Shown here piece after piece: positions 15,191-21,580 of a stretch of DNA of 21,780 nt. Position numbers and translations under genes: made by a program. Position 1 is the first letter of the stretch. Every line of letters begins with the position of its first letter. The stretch comes from Avanaerovorax sp964442135 (GTDB taxonomy: Bacteria > Bacillota > Clostridia > Peptostreptococcales > Anaerovoracaceae): positions 1-21,780 of the forward strand of contig CAYTYN010000024.1 of the NCBI GenBank assembly GCA_964442135.1. Reading direction: 5' to 3'. The notes under the pieces were generated by a model, which was given only the letters and a program-made list of their open reading frames with translations, ran no database searches and had not been told where the DNA came from.

Positions 15191-16408
15191 CTATGGCGTA
15201 AACGGACTTTTTATCCGTTCCCCGATCCCATTTAGAATCCTGTCCGCAATCTCATGGGCCACATCGTCCTTTGTCATGAGGCCGAGCGCTTCCTTTTTAT
15301 CTTTGGTTATTATCACTACTGCATTAGTGTCGGTGCCAAAACCGGATCCCTCATCCTTCAGATTATTGGCGACTATCATATCGACCTTTTTACTTTCCAG
15401 TTTTTTTGCTGAATTCTCTACCACGTTTTCCGTCTCCATGGAGAATCCGCAGAGGAACTGGTTTTTCCTGTGTTCGCCCAGATACTTGAGTATATCCTGA
15501 GTTCTCTTAAGGCTGATGGACAGGTCTCCGTCCTTTTTCTTTACCTTCTGGTCGGAGAACGTGTCAGGGGTATAGTCTGCTACGGCCGCCGCCATTACCA
15601 CTATATCCGCCTCCTCAAAGCGCTCCTTCACGGCTGAAAACATGTCCCCGGCGCTCTCCGCATCTACCGTTTCCACAAAATCCGGAAGCTTCGCCGTGGT
15701 AAAGGCTTTTATAAGGGTCACCTCTGCGCCCCTCAGCATGAACTCCTTTGCCAGCGCGGCGCCCATCTTCCCGCTGGAATGGTTGGAGATGAACCTTACC
15801 GGATCCATGGATTCTCTGGTTGCGCCTGCGGTCACCAGCACCTTTACGCCTAACATGTCCTTTTCTGCGTAGAGGGCCCGTTCCACACAGGCAAACAACC
15901 GCTCAGGTTCAGGCATCTTTCCCTTTCCCGTATCCCCGCAGGCCAGATATCCGTCGGCAGGCTCCACCACTTCTATGCCGTAGCCTTTCAGCTTTCTCAG
16001 ATTGTCCTGAGTGACTGGGTTTTCGTACATCGCCGTATTCATGGCCGGAACCACTATCTTTTCACATTTTGCCGCGAGGAATGTGGTGGTCAGCATATCG
16101 TCAGCTATACCGCAGGCCGCCTTCCCTATAACGTCAGCCGTAGCGGGAGCTATGATGAATACGTCCGCTCTCTTCGCGAGAGCCACGTGCTCCACGTTAA
16201 ACTGAAAATTCCTGTCGAAGGTGTCTACCAGACATCTATTTCCTGTCAATGTCTCGAAGGTTATAGGGTTTATGAAGCTACAGGCGTTTTTCGTCATTAT
16301 CACGTGTACGTCAGCCGCAGTCTTTGCCAGACTGCTGGCCAAATAAGCTGTCTTATACGCGGCGATACCGCCGCTCACCCCTATAACAACCGTCTTATTT
16401 TCAAACAT
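15191..16408 (-). CDS. coaBC: Bifunctional phosphopantothenate-cysteine ligase / PPC decarboxylase
   Basis: Joins 4'-phosphopantothenate to cysteine (CTP-dependent) and decarboxylates the product to 4'-phosphopantetheine, the sulfur-introducing steps of coenzyme A synthesis. The N-terminal CoaC flavoprotein half (1-180) has GVSGGIAAYK, catalytic H74 in NVEHVALA, PAMNTAMY (121-128), and the active-site Cys157 in LACGDTGKGKMPEP. The CoaB half (from about 188) has VTAGATRESMDPVRFISNHSSGKMG and AAAVADYTP. 405 residues, standard. GGAGGAAAGGA precedes the ATG. It follows larC by 50 bases; a GC-rich 8-bp inverted repeat in the gap has no T run, so read-through from the lar genes is likely. Confidence 0.97.
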   Translation of the reverse strand: MFENKTVVIGVSGGIAAYKTAYLASSLAKTAADVHVIMTKNACSFINPITFETLTGNRCLVDTFDRNFQFNVEHVALAKRADVFIIAPATADVIGKAACGIADDMLTTTFLAAKCEKIVVPAMNTAMYENPVTQDNLRKLKGYGIEVVEPADGYLACGDTGKGKMPEPERLFACVERALYAEKDMLGVKVLVTAGATRESMDPVRFISNHSSGKMGAALAKEFMLRGAEVTLIKAFTTAKLPDFVETVDAESAGDMFSAVKERFEEADIVVMAAAVADYTPDTFSDQKVKKKDGDLSISLKRTQDILKYLGEHRKNQFLCGFSMETENVVENSAKKLESKKVDMIVANNLKDEGSGFGTDTNAVVIITKDKKEALGLMTKDDVAHEIADRILNGIGERIKSPFTP

Positions 16409-16458
16409 TCCTTTCCTCCGATTCCCTCCGCCACGGCGGAGGCTCCTTCCCCTTCACA

Positions 16459-17721
16459 TCATTTCTTCTCATCCCCGAGGCTGTGGATGATCTCTCTTCT
16501 CGCTTCCTCCAAGGGTATGCCCTTCTTTAGAGAAAGCTCTCTGGCGCCGTCGAACCCGGCTTTTACTCTTTCCACTCCGTATCCCGAAGAGAGCTTCGTC
16601 TCAACCTTGACTCCTTCGATCTCACCGGTTCTGAGTTCTCTCTTCAGTGCATATCTTCCCATCTTCTGTTCTCTGATACCTATGGAGGACGTGTTTTTGA
16701 AGAAGATTTTCACAAGCCCTTCCCTGTCCTCTTTCCGGCATAAGCAGCAAAGCTTTACGGCAGGGCGTGATTTCTTCATGGTTATGTGCTCCGCATAGAC
16801 GTCCAGAGCCTTCCCTTTCATGAGAGCCTCCATGGCAAATCCCAGATCCTCTCCGCTCATGTCGTCGATGTTGGCCGAAAGCTCGTATATCTCTTCATCC
16901 CATCCGTTCCCTCTTTCACAGCCGCCAGTCTCCTCTCCGAGGAACACTCTTATACAGTTGGCGTGATCGGGGAATTTCCTCGTCCCTATGCCGTAGCCGG
17001 TCCTTTCAACCTTCATTACCGGCATAGGTCCAAAGTCGTCGGCGAAGTACTTAAGCAGAGCTGCCCCTGTGGGTGTGCATAGCTCCGATTCTACATTCCC
17101 CGAATAGCAGGGTATGCCTCTCAGGATAAGCTCTGTGGCCGGCGCGGGCACCGGCAGCACGCCGTGGGCGCACCTTACCGTACCGGATCCCGTGTTCACC
17201 GGAGATACCACTACTCTGTCGGCTCCGATAACATCCATGAGCATGCAGCATCCTGCCACGTCGGCTACCGCGTCAAGGCTTCCTACCTCGTGGAAATGGA
17301 CGTACTGCATTTCGGTGCCGTGAACCCTGCTCTCTGCGTCAGCTATGATGGCGTATATCTCCTTCGCGTCTTTCTTGACCTTTTCCCCAAGCTCCAGGCC
17401 CTCTATGATCTCCTCTATATCTCTCACACCGTAATGGTGGTGTTCTTCATGGTCTTCATGGTGATGATGATGGTGGTGATGATGGTGGTGTTGATGGTGT
17501 TCCTCGTGTTCCGTCTCCTCAGCGCCCTCTATAGTCACACGCATATGAGTGCCGTGAATCCCGCAGGTCTCCCCTTCCTCAGTAACGATGGCCAGCCCCG
17601 GTACAGCCATGGCATTCAGCCTTCTCGTGATCTCGGGATCCTTCCCTGCCACTTCCCAAAGAGCGCCCATGAGCATGTCCCCGGCCGCTCCCATTTCACA
17701 CTGTATATAAAGAGTTTTCAT
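16459..17721 (-). CDS. larC: Nickel-pincer cofactor nickel insertase LarC
   Basis: CTP-dependent cyclometallase that puts nickel into pyridinium-3,5-bisthiocarboxylic acid mononucleotide, giving the NPN cofactor of lactate racemase and related enzymes. The N-terminal domain begins YIQCEMGAAGDMLMGAL and includes HFHEVGSLDAVADVAG; ANIDDMSGEDLGFAMEAL marks the C-terminal domain. Residues 72-96 hold 18 histidines, including 11 in a row, encoded by alternating CAC/CAT codons; such tracts usually store or deliver nickel. In Lactiplantibacillus plantarum larC is split and joined by frameshifting, but here one 420-residue frame runs through. Its ATG overlaps the larB stop by 4 bases. Confidence 0.95.
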   Translation of the reverse strand: MKTLYIQCEMGAAGDMLMGALWEVAGKDPEITRRLNAMAVPGLAIVTEEGETCGIHGTHMRVTIEGAEETEHEEHHQHHHHHHHHHHHEDHEEHHHYGVRDIEEIIEGLELGEKVKKDAKEIYAIIADAESRVHGTEMQYVHFHEVGSLDAVADVAGCCMLMDVIGADRVVVSPVNTGSGTVRCAHGVLPVPAPATELILRGIPCYSGNVESELCTPTGAALLKYFADDFGPMPVMKVERTGYGIGTRKFPDHANCIRVFLGEETGGCERGNGWDEEIYELSANIDDMSGEDLGFAMEALMKGKALDVYAEHITMKKSRPAVKLCCLCRKEDREGLVKIFFKNTSSIGIREQKMGRYALKRELRTGEIEGVKVETKLSSGYGVERVKAGFDGARELSLKKGIPLEEARREIIHSLGDEKK

Positions 17722-18479
17722 CTGCTGTCTCCCATTTTGTTGATCATGCTGGCCAGATATCCGGCTCCGAATCCATTATCGATATTCACCACGCTGACTC
17801 CGCTGGCGCAGGAATTCAGCATGGAAAGAAGGGCAGTAACTCCGCCCAGAGCCGTTCCATATCCCACGCTGGTCGGCACCGCGATAACGGGACAGTCGGC
17901 AAGCCCTCCTATTACGCTGGCCAAAGCTCCTTCCATACCGGCGATGGCCACTATCACCCTGGCTCTCATTATATCCTCCCTGTGAGCCAAAAGCCTGTGT
18001 ATCCCCGCCACTCCCACATCGTACAGTCTCTTTACATCGTTTCCGAAGACCTCCGCCGTAATGGCGGCCTCCTCGGCGACCGGAATATCACTGGTGCCGC
18101 CGGTAGCAATGAGAATAGTCCCCTTCGCCGTTACCGGCTGTTTCTCTCCCACCAGTCCTATCCTCGCCTCGTGGTAGTAGGTAAAGGGTATATCCTTGGA
18201 AAAGGCCGCGGCCGCCTCTTCGCTCATCCTGGTTATGAGGACGGTCTTCTGGCCTCCCTCATAAAGAGTGTGAGCTATGGTATCTATCTGTCTATGGGTT
18301 TTTCCCCCTCCGTATATGACCTCCGACGTGCCCTGGCGTATCCCTCGGTGGCTGTCCAGCACGGCCATCCCCTCTATTTCCTCAAAGGGCTTCACCTTCA
18401 TCTCCATGAGGGCTTCTTCTACGGAAGTCTCACCCTTTGCGACACTCTCCAGCAGGCTTTTAATTTCAATCTGATCCAT
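17718..18479 (-). CDS. larB: NaAD carboxylase/hydrolase LarB
   Basis: First enzyme of nickel-pincer nucleotide synthesis: carboxylates nicotinic acid adenine dinucleotide at C5 and releases AMP, giving pyridinium-3,5-biscarboxylic acid mononucleotide. 253 residues. The N-terminal LarB-specific part includes LDSHRGIRQGTSEVIYGGGKT (42-62); the C-terminal half is PurE-like (ATGGTSDIPVAEEA, then IAGMEGALASVIGGLADCPV and PTSVGYG). The ATG at 18479 is preceded by GGAGGAGAGAA; an ATG 63 bases upstream would run deeper into larE and has no support. It overlaps larE by 14 bases. Confidence 0.95.
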   Translation of the reverse strand: MDQIEIKSLLESVAKGETSVEEALMEMKVKPFEEIEGMAVLDSHRGIRQGTSEVIYGGGKTHRQIDTIAHTLYEGGQKTVLITRMSEEAAAAFSKDIPFTYYHEARIGLVGEKQPVTAKGTILIATGGTSDIPVAEEAAITAEVFGNDVKRLYDVGVAGIHRLLAHREDIMRARVIVAIAGMEGALASVIGGLADCPVIAVPTSVGYGTALGGVTALLSMLNSCASGVSVVNIDNGFGAGYLASMINKMGDSR

Positions 18480-19221
18480 TTCTCTCCTCCAGATCAACGA
18501 CAATCCCGTCATACAGACCCTCAAGGGCGTCCTTAATCTCATTCCGCATTCGGAAAGCTCTCTCCATGTCCGCCTTAGTAAGCTGAAGCCGTCCGACTCC
18601 TGAAAGATATCGTATCCTGAAATCTTTAAATCCCATTCCTCTCAAGGCGTCTTCTCCCCGCTCAGTCCTTTCCAGCTTCTCCGCCGTAATCCTCCGGCCT
18701 GTAGGAATCCTTGTAGCCAAACAGGCGTAGGATGGTTTATCCCAGGTGAAAAGTCCTGCCTCCCTGGATCGCTTTCGTATCTCATCCTTGGTGAGACCGG
18801 CTTCTCTGAGAGGGGACAAAACCTTAAGCTCCCCTATGGCCTTCATGCCCGGCCTGTCGTCTGTATCATCGCTGGCATTGGTTCCGTCCAGCACCACCCG
18901 GTATCCGTCGTCTGAGGCGGCCTTCATAATAGCCGAGAAGATCCTCTTCTTGCAGAAATAGCACCTGTTCTCCGGATTAGCCGTGACAGCGTCGTCCTCC
19001 AGTATATCAAGCTCTATTACCTTCAAATCCGCTCCCAGCTCCTTCGCCGCCCTCACGGCGTCCTCTGCCTCGAAGGCTGGCTGGAAGGCTGTCTTGACGT
19101 AATATGCCCTGACGTCCGCTCCCTCTTTAACGGCTTCGTGGAGGAGATATACTGAATCCACCCCTCCTGAAAGGCCTAAGGCGACCTTTGGATATTTTCT
19201 AAAAAAATCTCTCAGCTCCAT
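18466..19221 (-). CDS. larE: Sulfur transferase LarE
   Basis: ATP-dependent PP-loop enzyme that turns the two carboxylates of the LarB product into thiocarboxylates. The AMP-forming P-loop is LGLSGGVDSVYLL (15-27). Three cysteines lie in conserved places: C87 and C90 in ENRCYFCKK, and C167 in PSYACLATRIP. L. plantarum LarE gives up the sulfur of one cysteine and dies after one turnover, while homologues with three cysteines are reported to carry a [4Fe-4S] cluster; this protein looks like the three-cysteine type (inference). Length 251 is somewhat short of L. plantarum LarE (276). First gene of the larE-larB-larC cluster; the ribosome-binding site (AGAAAG) is weaker than elsewhere in the window. 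Confidence 0.94.
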   Translation of the reverse strand: MELRDFFRKYPKVALGLSGGVDSVYLLHEAVKEGADVRAYYVKTAFQPAFEAEDAVRAAKELGADLKVIELDILEDDAVTANPENRCYFCKKRIFSAIMKAASDDGYRVVLDGTNASDDTDDRPGMKAIGELKVLSPLREAGLTKDEIRKRSREAGLFTWDKPSYACLATRIPTGRRITAEKLERTERGEDALRGMGFKDFRIRYLSGVGRLQLTKADMERAFRMRNEIKDALEGLYDGIVVDLEERNGSD

Positions 19222-19245
19222 ATTTCATCTTTCTCATGGTCAAAC

Positions 19246-19263
19246 CCCATGCTCCGGCATGGG
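19246..19263 (-). promoter_or_regulatory. Perfect inverted repeat at the larE transcription start
   Basis: CCCATGC, four bases, GCATGGG, located right where transcription from the larE promoter should begin. It could be an operator or a protective 5' hairpin. No T run follows. Confidence 0.5.
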
Positions 19264-19266
19264 TAT

Positions 19267-19295
19267 ATAATATCGCACAACCTGTTGATTTACAA
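19267..19295 (-). promoter_or_regulatory. Promoter of larEBC
   Basis: TTGTAA (19290-19295), 17-base spacer, TATTAT (19267-19272), directly after the rplT terminator and about 50 bases before the larE ATG. Confidence 0.65.
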
Positions 19296-19303
19296 GAGCC
19301 TAT

Positions 19304-19337
19304 ACAAAAGGACGCTCCGGCGTCATCCGGAACGTCC
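19304..19337 (-). terminator. Terminator of the infC-rpmI-rplT operon
   Basis: GGACG and CCGG pair with CCGG and CGTCC, interrupted by a 2x2 internal loop, with a 6-base apical loop and TTTTGTAT after. It lies 25 bases past the rplT stop. Confidence 0.88.
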
Positions 19338-19361
19338 AATCACCGTCCTGTTATTTATCGC

Positions 19362-19721
19362 TTATTTCCCGCAGCTGGCTTTGGCGGTTTCGCAGAGCTG
19401 AGCGAAGCCTGCCGCGTCGTGGATAGCCATCTCAGACAGCATCTTTCTGTTGATCTCGATGCCGCTCTTCTTAAGACCGTCCATCAGTCTGCTGTATGAA
19501 AGGCCGTTCATCCTGGCAGCAGCATTTATCCTGGCAATCCACATCTGTCTATACTGTCTCTTCTTCAGCTTTCTTCCTACGTAAGCAGAGCGGAGAGCTC
19601 TCATAACAGCAGGATTAGCCGCTCTGAACACCTTGCTTCTCGCTCCGTAATATCCCTTCGCCTGCTTCAGGATCTTCTTATGTCTCTTATGTGCGTTGAC
19701 ACCTTTTTTTACTCTTGCCAT
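19362..19721 (-). CDS. rplT: 50S ribosomal protein L20
   Basis: Large-subunit assembly protein that binds 23S rRNA and, in Firmicutes, also its own operon leader. 119 residues, standard. The basic N-terminal extension (MARVKKGVNAHKRHKKILKQAKGYYGARSK) and the globular end (QMWIARINAAARMNGLSYSRLMDGLKK) are diagnostic. AAGGAGGTAAACATAA precedes the ATG; 24 bases after rpmI. Confidence 0.99.
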   Translation of the reverse strand: MARVKKGVNAHKRHKKILKQAKGYYGARSKVFRAANPAVMRALRSAYVGRKLKKRQYRQMWIARINAAARMNGLSYSRLMDGLKKSGIEINRKMLSEMAIHDAAGFAQLCETAKASCGK

Positions 19722-19745
19722 TTATGTTTACCTCCTTACCTTCAA

Positions 19746-19946
19746 CTATTTCGCCATGGATCTCAACATTCTCTTCTCATCAGCGCTGGAAAGAACAGTA
19801 GCCTTTCTGAGACCTCTTTTTCTCTTCGCTGTCTTCTTGGTAAGGATGTGGCTCTTATATGCCTTATTTCTCTTTACCCTACCGCTTCCGGTAAGCTTCA
19901 TTCTCTTGCACGCGCCCCTGTGGGACTTCATCTTATTCTTTGCCAT
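19746..19946 (-). CDS. rpmI: 50S ribosomal protein L35
   Basis: Small basic large-subunit protein of 66 residues. It begins MAKNKMKSHRGACKRMKLTG and ends KRMLRSMAK, the usual L35 pattern. An AGGAGGACAATCAT site precedes the ATG. Middle gene of infC-rpmI-rplT, 29 bases after infC. Confidence 0.98.
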   Translation of the reverse strand: MAKNKMKSHRGACKRMKLTGSGRVKRNKAYKSHILTKKTAKRKRGLRKATVLSSADEKRMLRSMAK

Positions 19947-19975
19947 ATGATTGTCCTCCTATGATAATGATTTTC

Positions 19976-20491
19976 CTACTTTTCCGGCTTAGGTGCCAAG
20001 AACATGGTAAGGCTTCTTCCTTCGAAGGTGGGTTTCTTATCGATAACCCCTGCGTCTGCGCACATCTCCGCGAACCTGTGCATAACTTCCAGTCCTCTGG
20101 ACGTATGATCCCTCTCTCTCCCGCGGAAGCGCAGGGATACCTTAACCTTATCCCCTTCCCTGAGGAACTTTGACGCGGTATTAGCCTTAACCCGAATATC
20201 GTGTTCCTCTATGAAAGTACTGAGTCTGATTTCCTTAACCTGGATGATTCTCTGCTTCTTCTTAGCTTCCTTCTCCCGTTTCTGAAGATCATATCTGTAC
20301 TTTCCGTAATCGAGAAGCTTACAAACCGGCGGCTTAGCGTTAGGTGAAATATTCACCAGATCGAGTTTCCTCTCCTCGGCCAGAGCCAGAGCTTCTTCTC
20401 TGCTGATGATACCGATCATTTCACCGTTTTCATCGATGACGCGCAGCTCCTTATCACGAATTTCTTCGTTGATCTTGTTCTCCTTGCTAAT
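19976..20491 (-). CDS. infC: Translation initiation factor IF-3, AUU start
   Basis: Binds the 30S subunit, prevents early joining with 50S and rejects non-standard start codons. Product of 171 residues beginning (M)SKENKINEEIRDKELRVID, with the N-domain, a lysine-rich linker (KREKEAKKKQRIIQVKEIRL) and the C-domain ending FLAPKPEK. The start is ATT at 20489-20491: AGGAGG lies 8 bases upstream, ideal spacing, and the homologous N-terminus starts exactly here. A GTG 9 bases upstream touches the AGGAGG and cannot use it. AUU starts on infC are a known autoregulatory device, because IF-3 discriminates against its own start codon. Transcription is probably also controlled by the L20 leader. Confidence 0.95.
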   Translation of the reverse strand: MSKENKINEEIRDKELRVIDENGEMIGIISREEALALAEERKLDLVNISPNAKPPVCKLLDYGKYRYDLQKREKEAKKKQRIIQVKEIRLSTFIEEHDIRVKANTASKFLREGDKVKVSLRFRGRERDHTSRGLEVMHRFAEMCADAGVIDKKPTFEGRSLTMFLAPKPEK

Positions 20492-20500
20492 GACGAGCAC

Positions 20501-20634
20501 CTCCTGTGTATAATAAAAGCGGATACACGAAGTATCCGCTTACACGCACGCAAAGAGCGCGCCATTTCCAAAGCATTAACCCTGTCAAAGCAATGAGTCC
20601 GCAGGGTGAGAAGCGGATAACTTCTTCTTCATAC
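20501..20634 (-). ncRNA. L20 leader (ribosomal protein autoregulatory leader)
   Basis: The 5' leader of infC has the known L20-leader pattern: ACCCTG (20602-20607) pairs with CAGGGT (20579-20584), then comes a GCGCGC/GCGTGC hairpin, then a terminator. L20 binds this type of RNA, which mimics its 23S site, and causes premature termination. Segments TATCCGCTT at 20611-20619 and at 20517-20525 are identical, and both can pair with AAGCGGATA at 20533-20541, giving mutually exclusive antiterminator and terminator. Confidence 0.85.
20510..20541 (-). terminator. Attenuator terminator in the infC leader
   Basis: A perfect 9-bp stem (20533-20541 with 20517-20525), 7-base loop, followed by TTTTATTAT, ending just before the infC ribosome-binding site. 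Part of the L20 leader switch. Confidence 0.85.
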
Positions 20635-20640
20635 TGGATA

Positions 20641-20670
20641 ATTCTATCACCGACAACGTCCATCTGTCAA
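20641..20670 (-). promoter_or_regulatory. Promoter of infC-rpmI-rplT
   Basis: Perfect TTGACA (20665-20670), 18-base spacer, TAGAAT (20641-20646). It directly abuts the tRNA terminator and gives a leader of about 140 bases. Confidence 0.8.
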
Positions 20671-20672
20671 GC

Positions 20673-20710
20673 AAAATCAAAGACCCCGTAACGAATTTCG
20701 CTTCAGGGTC
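20673..20710 (-). terminator. Terminator of the tRNA-Arg gene
   Basis: GACCCTG (20704-20710) pairs with CGGGGTC (20682-20688, one G-U pair), followed by TTTGATTTT. It begins 7 bases after the tRNA CCA end. Confidence 0.82.
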
Positions 20711-20717
20711 TATATTG

Positions 20718-20794
20718 TGGTGCGTCATACAGGACTCGAACCTGCGACCTACTGATTCGGAATCAGGCACTCTATCCGACTGAGCTAATGACGC
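20718..20794 (-). tRNA. tRNA-Arg (anticodon CCG), CCA encoded
   Basis: Full cloverleaf: acceptor GCGTCAT/ATGACGC, D arm GCTC/GAGT with A20 (an arginine identity base), anticodon arm CCTGA/TCAGT with loop TTCCGAA giving anticodon CCG, T arm GCAGG/CCTGT with loop TTCGAGT, discriminator A and genomic CCA (20718-20720). The outermost anticodon-stem pair is a C-U mismatch. It reads the CGG arginine codon. Own promoter and terminator. Confidence 0.95.
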
Positions 20795-20805
20795 GTGACA
20801 CAGCT

Positions 20806-20834
20806 AGTATATCCGTGCGACCGGATTTTGTCAA
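20806..20834 (-). promoter_or_regulatory. Promoter of tRNA-Arg
   Basis: TTGACA (20829-20834), 17-base spacer, TATACT (20806-20811), 11 bases before the mature tRNA 5' end. It lies close to the truncated end of the tnpB remnant. Confidence 0.85.
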
Positions 20835-20851
20835 GAAAATCCGCATATACG

Positions 20852-21350
20852 AGCTCCTTCTTAAAGGCTGTCGCTTCTACCGCACTGCAACAGACGCCGA
20901 AAGACCTTAATACTGCATATGAGAGCTTCTTCGAGAAGCGTGGGAATCATCCGAAATGCAAGAGTATGCACGACAACCATCAATATTATAGAACTGTTAG
21001 CCAAGACGGCAATATTCGTATTGAAGGCAAGTATATCAAACCACCAAAGCTGGGATATCTAAGAATAAAACAATCGAGAGCTGTGGATAGACACATCTAC
21101 AACGTCACTGTAAAACTGCGTAGACATCAAAGACTTACACTGCTAAAAGCTGCCGGAATACAAAGCACCGTGGTACGGAAACGACGCCGTCAGAGTACCG
21201 ACCTTCTACCCGAGCTGTCAGACGTGTACAGAGTACGAACACAAAAACCTGTCAGCAAAGGATCCTAAGGTTCTGATATGGGAGTGGGCACACGAGAATT
21301 GACGCTTGCGGAAATCATGTAAAGCTAAAGCTCTTGCAGCGGCTTAAGAC
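20852..21350 (+). pseudogene. tnpB: Degraded tnpB (IS200/IS605-family RuvC-like nuclease)
   Basis: A remnant of the transposon-encoded RNA-guided nuclease TnpB. The first part (20852-21115) reads SSFLKAVASTALQQTPKDL, FFEKRGNHPKCKS, YIKPPKLGYLRIKQSRAV and NVTV, the N-terminal half of TnpB minus its first residues. The frame then shifts, and from about 21150 another frame reads KLPEYKAPWYGNDAVRVP and TFYPSCQTCTEYEHKNL, the zinc-ribbon region. The segment between, which carries the first RuvC aspartate and the glutamate, is gone, and the second zinc cysteine pair is lost near a TGA at about 21299. A third frame near 21300 reads RIDACGNHVK, resembling the last RuvC motif. No function is possible. 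Boundaries are approximate. Confidence 0.85.
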
Positions 21351-21406
21351 GCGTCGAAAGTTCCTCCAACCGCATCCGAACCTAAAGATTCTGCCCTTTC
21401 CCACGC

Positions 21407-21580
21407 TTACTTATTTACTTTCTCTCCTGTGAATGGGTCTATGTATTCCTTCAGGCTTATCCGGTCGTTTGCAATATCTTCTTGCAGCTGATTTCATACA
21501 TATTCCGCTGTCTTTTTCTCGTTTTTCCCTACTGTATCAACATGGTAACCCGAACACCGGAAGTTACGATTTCCATTTGG
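21407..21580 (-). pseudogene. tnpA: C-terminal remnant of IS200-type tnpA (Y1 transposase)
   Basis: One minus-strand frame reads GNRNFRCSGYHVDTVGKN, EKKTAEYV, then TGA (21494-21496), then NQLQEDIANDRISLKEYIDP and FTGEKVNK with a TAA at 21407-21409. This matches the last third of IS200/IS605 TnpA, including the helix whose Tyr (in AEYV) is the likely catalytic residue. The N-terminal HUH domain is not recognisable upstream. The TGA replaces an expected Arg codon (CGA to TGA). It converges on the tnpB remnant, whereas in intact IS605-type elements the two genes diverge or run in tandem. Confidence 0.8.

Noticed and set aside
16421..16445. GC-rich 8-bp inverted repeat between larC and coaBC as a terminator
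   Set aside because: No T run follows on either strand and the loop is only two bases; more likely incidental or a pause site.
17164..17985. Plus-strand open frame of 273 residues opposite larC and larB
   Set aside because: Antisense shadow; its Met/Val-rich stretch is the complement of the LarC histidine tract.
20492..20500. GTG at 20500 as the infC start
   Set aside because: The AGGAGG would directly abut the GTG, leaving no spacer, while ATT at 20491 has ideal spacing and matches the family N-terminus.
21494..21496. In-frame TGA in tnpA as selenocysteine or other recoding
   Set aside because: The position is an Arg in intact relatives, there is no downstream recoding structure, and the gene is already truncated; a simple CGA to TGA mutation explains it.
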